NCBI GenBank assembly: GCA_902761825.1
Contig: CACWLY010000005.1
Coordinates: 1-34,355, forward strand
From: an uncultured Eubacteriales bacterium
GTDB taxonomy: Bacteria; Bacillota; Clostridia; Christensenellales; Aristaeellaceae
DNA: 34,355 bases
Reading direction: 5' to 3'
In this document: positions 23,071-31,272 of the stretch, piece by piece
How positions within the stretch are numbered: position 1 is the stretch's first letter
How the letters are laid out: every line of letters starts with the position of its first letter
Notes under the pieces: generated by a model
Told to the model about the DNA's origin: nothing
The model's input: the letters and a program-made list of their open reading frames with translations, nothing else
The model's database searches: none
Position numbers and translations under genes: made by a program

Positions 23071-24297
23071 TCAGTCCTTGATGCCCGAAGAGGCCATGGT
23101 TTCCAGGATCCGCGACTGGTTGAAGATGAAAATGAGGATGGGAACCGCCATCATGATCACGTTTACGGCGGCCACCTGGCCGGTACGCGCTATGCCGCCG
23201 GCCTGGATCTGCTGCAGGGCGTAGCTCAGCGTTTTCTTCGCTTCCGAATAGATCACGGTGGAGGCCGAGTTGTTCCACAGGCCCTGCACGCTGAAAATGA
23301 TCACCGTCAGCCAGGCGGGCTTTACGTTGGGCATTACGATGCTCCAGAAAATGCGCATTTCGCCCGCGCCGTCGATATGCGCCGCCTCGATCAGCGCGGT
23401 GGGCAGGCCTTCCATAAACTGCTTCATCATGAACAGGCCGATCGGCGCGGAAAAGGCGGGAAGGATGAGCGCCCAGTACGTATCGATGATATGCAGGCGG
23501 CTCATGATCAGGTAGTTGGGGATGCCGGTCACATAGCCCGTGAACATCAGGCACGTCGTGACCACGCCGAAGAACAGCCGGCCGCCCGGGAAACGGTACT
23601 TTGCCAGAACGAACGCAGCCATGCTGGCGATCAGCAGATGGCCGGCCGTGCCGACGAAGGTGATAAAGAAGGTATTGAACAGGTACCGGCTGAAGGGCAC
23701 GAAGCTCTGGCCCATCGTCACCAGCAGATCCGAATAGTTGTCGGTCGTCGGATGGCGCGGAAACACGGTGGGCGGGAAGCGGAACAGCTCGTCCAGAGGC
23801 TTAAGCGAGGCGCTGATCGCGAACACAAGCGGGAACGCCATCAGCAGCGCCACGATGACCAGCATCAGATAAATGCCGATATCGCCGCCGATGGAGCGGT
23901 TGGGATGGCGGCGGCGGATCAGGTGATGGCGTGGACGCTGGATCCTCTCGCCCCGCAGCTCGGCCAGACGGCGAAGCTCGTCTCCGCGCGTTTTGACCTC
24001 GACCGGACGCTCCGCCCAGTGGTTGTTCATGTAGTCGTACACCATCAGGCCGCGGGTCAGCTCGAATATGTATTTTTTATCATCCTTGAGAATGATCGTC
24101 GCCTGGCAGGAGGTGCCGCCGCGGCGGACGCGGCTCATGCTTTTCAGTTCGCTGTAGGAAAAGCTGACCACGGGTTCGGCGTCGCTGCGCGCGTAGAACG
24201 AGGCGCTCGTATCCCCCGCCACCAGCTCGCCGCGGAACTTCTTGCCCGTCGCAAGCTGCAGCGTGCCGCTGGATTTGAAGGCTTTGTTATCGCTCAT
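23071..24297 (-). CDS. Sugar ABC permease, MalG type, with extra N-terminal domain (pair 1)
   Basis: A 408-residue permease, about 120 residues longer than usual. Residues 8-110 form a soluble beta-rich domain (GTLQLATGKKFRGEL, FSYSELKSMSRVRRG, ATIILKDDKKYIFELTRGL) that recalls PH or GRAM-like folds. An Arg-rich linker (105-132) and six membrane helices from about 137 follow. The EAA loop is IEAAHIDGAGEMRIFWSIVMP. The added domain should lie in the cytoplasm, near where the ATPase docks, and might be regulatory. ATG 24297 follows the partner permease stop after one base. Permease call is firm; the domain identity is tentative. Confidence 0.88.
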   Translation of the reverse strand: MSDNKAFKSSGTLQLATGKKFRGELVAGDTSASFYARSDAEPVVSFSYSELKSMSRVRRGGTSCQATIILKDDKKYIFELTRGLMVYDYMNNHWAERPVEVKTRGDELRRLAELRGERIQRPRHHLIRRRHPNRSIGGDIGIYLMLVIVALLMAFPLVFAISASLKPLDELFRFPPTVFPRHPTTDNYSDLLVTMGQSFVPFSRYLFNTFFITFVGTAGHLLIASMAAFVLAKYRFPGGRLFFGVVTTCLMFTGYVTGIPNYLIMSRLHIIDTYWALILPAFSAPIGLFMMKQFMEGLPTALIEAAHIDGAGEMRIFWSIVMPNVKPAWLTVIIFSVQGLWNNSASTVIYSEAKKTLSYALQQIQAGGIARTGQVAAVNVIMMAVPILIFIFNQSRILETMASSGIKD

Positions 24298-24298
24298 A

Positions 24299-25246
24299 TC
24301 AGGTACCCACCCTTTCCAGCAGACTGCTGATTGCTTTCTTGCAGACGATCATCACGAGGAACAGCAGCGTTGCGATGGCGCTCGCGTAACCCATTTCAAA
24401 GCGGCTGAAGCCGTAATCGAACAGGTGCGTTACGATGGTGCGCGCTGCGTAGTCCGTGGAAGGATAGCCGCACAGCGCGCGCGGAACGTCGCAGACGTTG
24501 AACGCGGCGGTAATGCTCATGACGGCGCCGAAAAGCAGCATGGGCTTCATGCTGGGCAGCGTGATATGATACAGCTCCTGCCAGCGGTTGCGCACGCCGT
24601 CCACGTAGCCGGCCTCGTACATGCTCTTGTCGATCCCCTGGAAGCCGGCCACAAAGCTCAGAAAGCCCGTGCCCATGCTCATCCACAGGATCACGATGAT
24701 CAGTATCGTAACCATGTAGTTGGGGTCCAGCAGCCACAGCTTCGGGGCGTCGATCAGGCTGAACTCGATCAGCAGCGAATTCAGGTAGCCGTAAGCGTCG
24801 CCGCGGAAGATGATGGAGAAAACCGTGAAAGCGGTCGTCGCGATGGAGGGCGCGTAGAACACCACCACGGCGACGGCGCGGAGCCATTTGGGCAGTTCGT
24901 TGATGAACCAGGCGAAGAGGAAGGAGAGGATATATCCCAGCGGGCCCGTGATGACCGCGATGACGAACGTGTTTTTCACAGCCGTCAGGAATACCTCGTC
25001 CTGGAGGATGAGGTTTACGTAGTTTTCAAGGCCGATGAACCGGGCCGGCTCGAGGATGTTATAATACGTAAAGCCGTAGAAAATGGACGTGGCGATCGGC
25101 AGGATGGAGAAGGTGAAGAACAGAATCGCGTAGGGGGCCAGGAAAAGATAGCATGTTCTGTTCTGCTTCGCCAGCTTCCATCCATGCTTTATGTTGTTCC
25201 GCTTCATCGTCAGAAATCTTGAAGCGAATGACTGTGATGTCTGCAT
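24299..25246 (-). CDS. Sugar ABC permease, MalF type (pair 1)
   Basis: A 315-residue CUT1 permease with six membrane helices and the docking loop YEAGYVDGVRNRWQELYHITLP. ATG 25246 is preferred because AGGAGG lies just upstream; the longer frame to 25276 overlaps the preceding binding-protein gene and has no ribosome site. It is the natural partner of the 23071-24297 permease and of the large binding protein before it. Confidence 0.9.
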   Translation of the reverse strand: MQTSQSFASRFLTMKRNNIKHGWKLAKQNRTCYLFLAPYAILFFTFSILPIATSIFYGFTYYNILEPARFIGLENYVNLILQDEVFLTAVKNTFVIAVITGPLGYILSFLFAWFINELPKWLRAVAVVVFYAPSIATTAFTVFSIIFRGDAYGYLNSLLIEFSLIDAPKLWLLDPNYMVTILIIVILWMSMGTGFLSFVAGFQGIDKSMYEAGYVDGVRNRWQELYHITLPSMKPMLLFGAVMSITAAFNVCDVPRALCGYPSTDYAARTIVTHLFDYGFSRFEMGYASAIATLLFLVMIVCKKAISSLLERVGT

Positions 25247-25268
25247 GTATGATTCCTCCTTGCCTTCC

Positions 25269-28166
25269 TCAGTCAACCAGCAGGTTAAACTCCCGCCGCT
25301 TGATCTTGATTTCTTCGTTGATGGTCCGCGCGTAATTCAGCAGCGCCTCGCGCGCGTCCGTCTTTTCGTTGATAACCCGTCGGATCGCGTTAGTGATGTG
25401 GCGCGTGGTGGAATAGCCGCCGGCGATTTCACGGAATCCTACGGTATGGCTCATCTGCTCCTCCAATACGGCCAGCTGCGCGCTGGACCAGGCCAGCTGG
25501 CGAAGCGCCTCCGTATTGGCCGTCTGATAGCGGGCGCTCGCGCCGAGCACGCTTTCCATCTCCCGGCCGAAGCGCACCTGGCTGTCGGTGCTGACCCACC
25601 ATTTCATGAATTCCCATGCGTTCTTTTTGGTTTGCTCGTCGTCCGTCGCGACCATCAGGCAGCAGGTGCCGTTTGAATGCACGCTGCGGTCGATCGTCCC
25701 GTCCTCCTGCAGCGTTCCGGGAAGCAGCGCGAAGTCCCACAGTCCGCGGATCTCGGGCGCGGAGATCGTCAGCGTATTGTAGGTGTTGTATCCGGCCACG
25801 CCCAGGGGCATTTCGCCGCTGCGGAAACGGCTGACGAAATCGTATACCGTGAGCAGGCCGTAGTCGTTATACAGGCTTGTGTACAGCTTGAAGGCCGCGA
25901 CGCCCGCTTCGCTGTCGATCAGCGTCTTCTTGGCTTCCGCGTCGTAGATCGCGCCGCCGTTCTGATAGATCAGCGTATTGAATACCGATATGTCGGCCAA
26001 CGCGATATCGGGGAAGGGAACGCCCACGGTCAGGCTGTTGCCCTGAAGCGTCGGCAGCATGGAGATGAGTTCGTCCCAGGTCTGCGGAATGTCAAGCTCC
26101 AGCTCTTCCAGTATATCCTTGCGGTAGAACAGCAGGTTGAAATTCTGGGTTTCGGGCAGGCCGAATACGCCCTTGTGCGTGCCGTTGTCATAGGTAAGCG
26201 GCACCAGCGCGCTTTCATAGAAGGGCTTGATCGCCTCTTCAAAGTCGTCAAACTGGGTCAGATCCTCCGCCGCGTGGCGCATGGCGTAGTTGACTGCGAA
26301 CCAGCCGTCCACCGTGATCACAACGTCCGGACCGTTTCCGGCAACCACTGCCGTAAGGATCGCTTCCGCCGCAACGAGCTTTACGTTGACCTTGATCCCG
26401 GACATGGGCGTGAAGGTATCGTCCACCATGGTCTTGAGGATGGTGCTCTGATCGCGGCCGGTGACGATCCATACTTCGAGCACTTCGTCGGCTTTGTCGT
26501 ACTTGTCGCCCAGCGAATTGTAATCCACGAAGAAGGAGGTAACCATGCTCCTGAGTTCATGGCCGATCTTGCCGAATGCGTTTTCATGAACGGCGGGAAT
26601 CTTCGCCTTCTCGCCCGTAATCACGATCAGGTCGACGTCCAGCTTGCTTTCGGACATATTCTGCATGGCCGTGCCGAGAGAAGTTATATTATCCTTGAAG
26701 TTGCTGAAGGATTCGGTGATCCTTTCATTGCTTTTGACAAACTGCTCAAGCTGCACGGCCAGCGTCTGCGCGACGGCCACGCGGTCGCTCTTCTGTCCCG
26801 TGGTGGCGACAGTGTCGTCCACGATCTGATACAGGCGCTTACTTTCCAGGTCCATCGCTTCGATCACTTCGGGATACACATTGTCCAGGTTGTAATCGCG
26901 GAAGCGGTCCGGGTTCACGCCGGTCAGCACCAGCAGCTTGCGATAGATCTGGTTGAGACGGTATATGCTGTTTTCAAGGCGCTTTAAGATACTGCCCATC
27001 TCGCCCATTGCAACTTCCAAGCGGATGGTATGCGCGCCTTTGGTCAGATAAAAGCGGAAGGGCGTTCCCTGCGCGTCCGAAAGCGTGCGCATTTCCCAGT
27101 TGGTATTGTAGCCGAAGGTCACGGCGCTGAGATCGGCAAAGGGAACCTCGCCGTCGATATACACGGTGCGCCCGCTCAGCGCGCCGCGCTGATACATCTG
27201 CCGCGCTTTGATGGAGATATTGTAGTATCCGTCCTCCGGCACCTCAAAATCCCACTGGATCCACTCGCCGGGATGCGTCCAGGGGTCGCCGCCGATATAG
27301 TTGAGGATGGTGTTAGCAACGGAATTGGGCTCGGTTATGCCGGAGGAACGGTCGTACCGGGCGTAGAGGCTGGGACTGCTGCGCAGCTGCGCGCTTTCGC
27401 CCTGCACGGTCATGGTGTACGCCTGCGCCTCGGCGCTCATGGTAACCTGCGGCTGGGCGTTTTTGTATTCTTCGTAGGTGGGCAGGGAAGAAATGGGCGT
27501 AAGCGCGATGCCGCGAAGGATGAAGGGTTCGTTCACCGCCTTGAGCGAGATGGTGTTTTCGCCTTCACTAAAATAGAAAGCATAGGGCTCGGTCTGATAG
27601 CCCATATCGTCGCGGCAGTATGCCTTCTGCCATTCAAAGCGCTCGATCTGGCTGGGACGAATATCGTTCCCCTGGTTGTCCTTGCGCACGGGGCCAGCGT
27701 CCGTCCAAAGGCGCGAGAAAGTAAGCGTAGCCGCGCCGGAGAAAGGCAGCTCGCCGTTGATGTACAGTTCGCGTTCGATATCCACGCCGCGGGATTCCAC
27801 GGTCAGGTAATCCAGCAGGATGTTGTACAGGCCCGCTTTTTCAACGTTGACCTTCCAGGTAACGCAGGAGGCGTCCGGGGTAAACACGCAGGGTGCGCCG
27901 GCGTCGTCCTTCCGGGCTTCGCCGTCCCCCTCGAAGGCGGAAATATCGACGGCGATCACATGATCGCCCGTACCCATGGATTCATACTCTCCCAGATAGG
28001 CGTCGTATGTATCGCTGCGTCCAAGGCCGGTAATATCCGTGGACAAATCCACCCCGTCGTATTTGGCCAGAAAGCTCTGCGTTCCGCCGCCAAGCACGAC
28101 GATCAGCACGACAGCCGCCGCCAAGCACAGCAATCCAATCAGCGTTCCCCGATATTTTTTCAGCAT
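25269..28166 (-). CDS. Giant solute-binding protein with CBM-like modules
   Basis: A 965-residue protein, roughly twice the length of a normal binding protein. Order: N-terminal membrane helix (8-26) with no clear lipobox; first beta-sandwich, about 65-225 ([40 protein letters not shown]); second beta-sandwich, about 255-390 ([32 protein letters not shown]); a helical segment, about 395-545; then a solute-binding domain from about 560 ([61 protein letters not shown]). The sandwiches resemble CBM6/CBM35-type modules. It is the first gene of its operon, with AAGGAG before ATG 28166. Likely it binds polymer or long oligosaccharide and passes it to pair 1 permeases; this is inferred. Confidence 0.85.
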   Translation of the reverse strand: MLKKYRGTLIGLLCLAAAVVLIVVLGGGTQSFLAKYDGVDLSTDITGLGRSDTYDAYLGEYESMGTGDHVIAVDISAFEGDGEARKDDAGAPCVFTPDASCVTWKVNVEKAGLYNILLDYLTVESRGVDIERELYINGELPFSGAATLTFSRLWTDAGPVRKDNQGNDIRPSQIERFEWQKAYCRDDMGYQTEPYAFYFSEGENTISLKAVNEPFILRGIALTPISSLPTYEEYKNAQPQVTMSAEAQAYTMTVQGESAQLRSSPSLYARYDRSSGITEPNSVANTILNYIGGDPWTHPGEWIQWDFEVPEDGYYNISIKARQMYQRGALSGRTVYIDGEVPFADLSAVTFGYNTNWEMRTLSDAQGTPFRFYLTKGAHTIRLEVAMGEMGSILKRLENSIYRLNQIYRKLLVLTGVNPDRFRDYNLDNVYPEVIEAMDLESKRLYQIVDDTVATTGQKSDRVAVAQTLAVQLEQFVKSNERITESFSNFKDNITSLGTAMQNMSESKLDVDLIVITGEKAKIPAVHENAFGKIGHELRSMVTSFFVDYNSLGDKYDKADEVLEVWIVTGRDQSTILKTMVDDTFTPMSGIKVNVKLVAAEAILTAVVAGNGPDVVITVDGWFAVNYAMRHAAEDLTQFDDFEEAIKPFYESALVPLTYDNGTHKGVFGLPETQNFNLLFYRKDILEELELDIPQTWDELISMLPTLQGNSLTVGVPFPDIALADISVFNTLIYQNGGAIYDAEAKKTLIDSEAGVAAFKLYTSLYNDYGLLTVYDFVSRFRSGEMPLGVAGYNTYNTLTISAPEIRGLWDFALLPGTLQEDGTIDRSVHSNGTCCLMVATDDEQTKKNAWEFMKWWVSTDSQVRFGREMESVLGASARYQTANTEALRQLAWSSAQLAVLEEQMSHTVGFREIAGGYSTTRHITNAIRRVINEKTDAREALLNYARTINEEIKIKRREFNLLVD

Positions 28167-28208
28167 ACAACCGCTCCTTCAAGAGAGAATAAAAAGTGCT
28201 TTCCGTTG

Positions 28209-28228
28209 AAAAAAGAAAAAAGAAAAAA
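28209..28228 (-). repeat. Pyrimidine tract in the operon leader
   Basis: On the minus strand three runs of six T are separated by single C residues. The tract lies in the untranslated leader between the promoter and the giant binding-protein gene. It might influence early termination or transcript slippage. Confidence 0.5.
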
Positions 28229-28244
28229 TGTACAATTTGTAAAT

Positions 28245-28273
28245 ATTTTATCGCTTCTGTATGTTCTTGTCAA
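28245..28273 (-). promoter_or_regulatory. Promoter of the transport operon
   Basis: Minus strand: TTGACA, 17 bases, TAAAAT, close to consensus. The leader is about 70 bases. The eight genes down to 16236 follow with overlaps or short gaps and no terminator, so they can be one transcript. Confidence 0.85.
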
Positions 28274-28363
28274 CCGGCGATTTTGGTGTTGTATATATAT
28301 GTTGATTTGCTGTTCTTTCATGCGTCGACTGTATCATTTGTTTTGTTTTCAACCAAATACTGC

Positions 28364-28392
28364 TTGTCAGAAGGATAAAAGTATGGTAGAAT
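28364..28392 (+). promoter_or_regulatory. Promoter of the rubredoxin gene
   Basis: TTGTCA, 17 bases, TAGAAT, ending 32 bases before the rubredoxin ATG. It is divergent from the transport operon promoter. Confidence 0.75.
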
Positions 28393-28424
28393 CTATAAAA
28401 AGCCGGAATGAGGAGGTTTTCATC

Positions 28425-28583
28425 ATGAAGAAGTATGAATGTCCCTGCGGTTACGTTTACGATCCCGCCGAGGGCGACCCCGAAGGCGGCATCGCGCCCG
28501 GCACCGCCTGGGAGGATATTCCCGAGGATTGGGTATGCCCCGTATGCGGTCTGGGCAAGGACGCCTTTACCGAAGCGGAATGA
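28425..28583 (+). CDS. Rubredoxin with CxC first knuckle
   Basis: A 52-residue electron carrier with one iron held by four cysteines. The second knuckle is normal (CPVCG). The first reads CPCGYVYDP, with one residue between the cysteines (C6, C8) rather than two. The [21 protein letters not shown] core is typical. It may serve in oxygen or peroxide defence of an anaerobe. AGGAGG at 28411 supports the ATG. It is a single-gene unit with its own promoter and terminator. Confidence 0.93.
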   Translation: MKKYECPCGYVYDPAEGDPEGGIAPGTAWEDIPEDWVCPVCGLGKDAFTEAE

Positions 28584-28592
28584 TCCAAAGAG

Positions 28593-28619
28593 AAACCGGC
28601 CGAAAGAGGCCGGTTTTTT
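28593..28619 (+). terminator. Rubredoxin terminator
   Basis: AAACCGGCC, a short loop, GGCCGGTTT and a run of T: a strong rho-independent terminator just after the rubredoxin stop. Confidence 0.9.
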
Positions 28620-28640
28620 GCGTCAGACAGCAAAATATTA

Positions 28641-28678
28641 AAAAGCAAAATCCTGCCGACTATCATCGACAGGATTTT
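28641..28678 (-). terminator. Terminator of the tRNA gene
   Basis: On the minus strand AAAATCCTG pairs with CAGGATTTT, followed by GCTTTT. It lies six bases after the tRNA 3' end. Confidence 0.7.
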
Positions 28679-28683
28679 CGCTC

Positions 28684-28760
28684 TGGTCTGGGTGGAGAGA
28701 TTTGAACTCTCGACCTCTTGAACCCCATTCAAGCACGCTACCAAGCTGCGCTACACCCAG
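28684..28760 (-). tRNA. tRNA-Pro (anticodon GGG)
   Basis: A 77-base cloverleaf on the minus strand. The acceptor stem CTGGGTG pairs with CACCCAG, the discriminator is A and CCA is encoded. The D arm holds AGCTTGGTAGCGT; the anticodon stem CTTGA/TCAAG holds loop ATGGGGT with anticodon GGG; the T arm is GAGAGTTCAAATCTCTC. The loop is identical to that of E. coli tRNA-Pro(GGG), reading CCC and CCU codons. Confidence 0.97.
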
Positions 28761-28790
28761 AAACCACGCGCTCTCTCAAGCGCGAGTATT

Positions 28791-28819
28791 ATTATAGCAA
28801 AGTTCAATGCCATTGTCAA
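28791..28819 (-). promoter_or_regulatory. Consensus promoter of tRNA-Pro
   Basis: Minus strand: TTGACA, 17 bases, TATAAT, a perfect sigma-A match, 30 bases before the tRNA 5' end. Confidence 0.92.
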
Positions 28820-28851
28820 TATCTTTTTTGCAAGGATTTGTCAAATTCCGC

Positions 28852-29463
28852 TTATGACAAAACGCCGCATTTCTGCGCGATGTATTTCACCCAGGCGAGG
28901 GCTTCGCGGAAATGGTTTTTGATCCAGTATTCCGGTTTGATGGGGCTTCCGACGCCCGTCGCGTCGAATCCGACGTCCTCGGCCAGCGCCAGCGCGCGGG
29001 GCAGATGATAATCGCTGGTCACGATCATCACTTTCTCCGTGTCGCCGAGCAGTTTTTTTGCGTTTTCGAGGTTTTGCCTCGTGTTGAAGGACGATTCCTC
29101 TTTCAGCAAGTGATCCTCGCGTACGCCGTTTTTCAGCAGGTAATCATACATGGCCTGCGCTTCCGTGACAGGCTCGTCCGTTCCCCTCGCTCCGCAGACG
29201 ACTACCGGCTGCGGATGGATGCTGTACATTTCAAGCGTTTTATCCAGACGCCATTGCAATTGCACGCTGAGCGTTCCGTCCGCCTTTACCTGCGCGCCGA
29301 GGGCGATAATGGCCTGCGTGTCCCGCGGATCGGCCTGCGGAACGTTTTTTTCTTTTATTACAATTAACGCCACCAGCCCAAGCCATACGGCCAGGCCCGC
29401 GGCCACAAGGCCGATCAGCAATCGCAGCGTCAATAAAACGCGCCTTCTTCCATTGCTTCGCAT
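28852..29463 (-). CDS. YdcF/SanA-like DUF218 membrane protein
   Basis: About 203 residues: one N-terminal membrane helix (about 12-35) and an extracellular DUF218 domain. Marks are AIIALGAQVKADGTLS, VVVCGARGTDEPVTEAQAM, EESSFNTRQNLENAKKLL and VTSDYHLPRALALA. The family includes YdcF, SanA and ElyC, tied to envelope integrity, but its reaction is not settled. The start overlaps the end of radC by about 34 bases whichever ATG (29463 or 29472) is used, so it is coupled to radC. The functional link is unclear. Confidence 0.85.
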   Translation of the reverse strand: MRSNGRRRVLLTLRLLIGLVAAGLAVWLGLVALIVIKEKNVPQADPRDTQAIIALGAQVKADGTLSVQLQWRLDKTLEMYSIHPQPVVVCGARGTDEPVTEAQAMYDYLLKNGVREDHLLKEESSFNTRQNLENAKKLLGDTEKVMIVTSDYHLPRALALAEDVGFDATGVGSPIKPEYWIKNHFREALAWVKYIAQKCGVLS

Positions 29464-30242
29464 TGTCTGCAAGCTCCTTTTTCTATGCGTCCCGCCTGAT
29501 AGATCTCATTCCTTACGGCGGGCAGAATATGCTCAAACTGCTGCGCGGCGCGCGTTACGCGGCCGTCGTCCGCGCCGATCAGCCCTCCGCGGTGAAAGCT
29601 GAAGGTCTCCGTTGGCGCGACGATGATATGATCGTACAGCCTGATCCCCAGATTCTCGAGCAGCCGCGCGATGGTGTTCGTCAGCGCGATATCCTCCGCG
29701 GAGGGCTGCGCCGTGCCGCTGGGATGATTATGCGTAATGACCGCGCCCACGGCATTGCACTGCGTGAGCGCGCTGACGACATGCCGCGCGTACACGCGCA
29801 CTTCCGTTATGTCGCCGGTGGAAATCAGCGCGGTGTTCAGCCTGCGCATCCGCGAATCCAGCGCGATCACATAAAACTTTTCGTATCGCTCGCCTTCAAG
29901 GAGCGCCTCGCAGTACGGAACGGCCTGGTATCCGTTTTTGATCTCCTGCATTTCCTGAACGAGGCTTATCCGGTATGCCCTGAACAGAGGCGTGATCATG
30001 GAAATCAGCACGGCGGCCGATTCGCCGATTCCGCCGACCTGCTGCAATTCATCCGCCGTCGCCTGAAAAACGGCGTGCAGGGAGCCGAACCGGTTCAGCA
30101 AATCATAGGCTATCGGTTTTACGTCCCTGCGCGGGATCGCGTAAGTCAGCAAAAGTTCCAGCGCTTCATGCGGCGCGAAAGCATCCAGGCCCGCGTTTCT
30201 GAACCGCAGCCGCAGTCTTTCCCGGTGACCGTCATGATCCAT
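29430..30242 (-). CDS. radC: RadC family JAB-domain protein
   Basis: A 270-residue RadC homologue. The N-terminus has the helix-hairpin-helix type region (LQQVGGIGESAA) and the C-terminus the JAMM metalloprotease-like motif THNHPSG followed by S..D (PSAED). The family was linked to DNA repair, but that role is disputed and the biochemical activity is unknown. ATG 30242 is chosen for AAAGGAG upstream; the frame runs open to 30323 without a better start. The gene is divergent from cdaA and overlaps ydcF-like downstream. Confidence 0.9.
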   Translation of the reverse strand: MDHDGHRERLRLRFRNAGLDAFAPHEALELLLTYAIPRRDVKPIAYDLLNRFGSLHAVFQATADELQQVGGIGESAAVLISMITPLFRAYRISLVQEMQEIKNGYQAVPYCEALLEGERYEKFYVIALDSRMRRLNTALISTGDITEVRVYARHVVSALTQCNAVGAVITHNHPSGTAQPSAEDIALTNTIARLLENLGIRLYDHIIVAPTETFSFHRGGLIGADDGRVTRAAQQFEHILPAVRNEIYQAGRIEKGACRQCEAMEEGAFY

Positions 30243-30266
30243 GGTCTCTTCGCTCCTTTCCAGTTC

Positions 30267-30275
30267 ATTATAGCA
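30267..30275 (-). promoter_or_regulatory. Extended -10 promoter of radC
   Basis: Minus strand TGCTATAAT: an extended -10 element with a poor -35. It is 25 bases before the radC ATG. Confidence 0.55.
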
Positions 30276-30338
30276 TATTTTTCTTATATATCCATCTTTT
30301 CTTCTGTTAATATTTTTTTGCAAACAGTCTTCGCCCCC

Positions 30339-30367
30339 TTAACAAAGATAGAAAAGTTTGATATAAT
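30339..30367 (+). promoter_or_regulatory. Promoter of the cdaA operon
   Basis: TTAACA, 17 bases, TATAAT, ending 35 bases before the cdaA start. Confidence 0.8.
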
Positions 30368-30402
30368 GAAATCAAGCTACGGAAAGCGCAGGTGAAGCAC
30401 CC

Positions 30403-31272
30403 TTGACAAACTTTTTGGATCAGATGCGAATGTTCTTCTGGAACATTTTCAATCGCCCGCAGCTGAACGATATTCTGGATATCCTGATCGTAGCCGTTCT
30501 GTTATATCATCTAATAATGCTAACCCGTGAAACGCGGGCAAGCGACGTGATGAAAGGATTCGTATTGCTGATCGTCGCCTGCCTGCTTTCCGGCATGCTT
30601 GGCCTTACAGCCCTGACGTGGGTGCTGAATCTGATTCTGAACAACGGCGTTATCGTGCTTGTCATCCTGTTTCAGCCGGAGCTCAGACATATATTGGAGC
30701 AGCTGGGCCGCGGCGCAAAATTTGACCGTTCCCAGCTGAAAAGCAACGAGGACAACGCCCGGATCGTCAGCGAAATCACGCAGTGTCTGCTGAACCTTTC
30801 CCGCCGCAGGGTTGGCGCGCTGGTGGTGTTCGAGCAGAAAACCGGCCTGAAAGACGTCATTGAAACGGGCACGCAATTGGACAGCGATATTTCCGCTCCC
30901 CTGCTTGAAAATATATTTGAACCGAATACGCCTTTGCATGACGGCGCCGTGATCATTCGCGGCACGCGGATCATGTCCGCTTCCTGCATGCTCACGACGC
31001 TGAGCGAATCCACCGCGATCACCCGCGATCTCGGAACGCGGCATCGCGCGGCGATCGGCATATCCGAAACGACGGACGCCGTCGTGCTTATCGTCAGCGA
31101 GGAAACCGGCGTGATCAGCATGGCGCGGGGAGGAAAGCTTACGCGGCATCTGGACGCCGCCGCCATATCAGACATTCTTTCATCCATGTATCATCAGCCG
31201 CAGGCTTCTCTCTTCGAGCGGGTCCGCGGCTGGCTGAAGGGGGTGCTGCACAGTGAAAAAAAAGATGCCTGA
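30403..31272 (+). CDS. cdaA: Diadenylate cyclase CdaA
   Basis: A 289-residue enzyme that makes c-di-AMP from two ATP. Three membrane helices (about 22-40, 50-66, 70-90) are followed by the DAC domain with DGA (180-182) and RHR (213-215), both needed for catalysis. c-di-AMP controls potassium and wall balance in Bacillota. The start is TTG at 30403 with AGGTG upstream; an ATG seven codons later is possible. The gene overlaps cdaR by 20 bases, the usual cdaA-cdaR arrangement; glmM, often next, is absent. Confidence 0.96.
   Translation: MTNFLDQMRMFFWNIFNRPQLNDILDILIVAVLLYHLIMLTRETRASDVMKGFVLLIVACLLSGMLGLTALTWVLNLILNNGVIVLVILFQPELRHILEQLGRGAKFDRSQLKSNEDNARIVSEITQCLLNLSRRRVGALVVFEQKTGLKDVIETGTQLDSDISAPLLENIFEPNTPLHDGAVIIRGTRIMSASCMLTTLSESTAITRDLGTRHRAAIGISETTDAVVLIVSEETGVISMARGGKLTRHLDAAAISDILSSMYHQPQASLFERVRGWLKGVLHSEKKDA

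Noticed and set aside
28200..28230. A-rich repeats near 28200 as part of a CRISPR array
   Set aside because: They are short homopolymer runs with single-base interruptions and no spacers.
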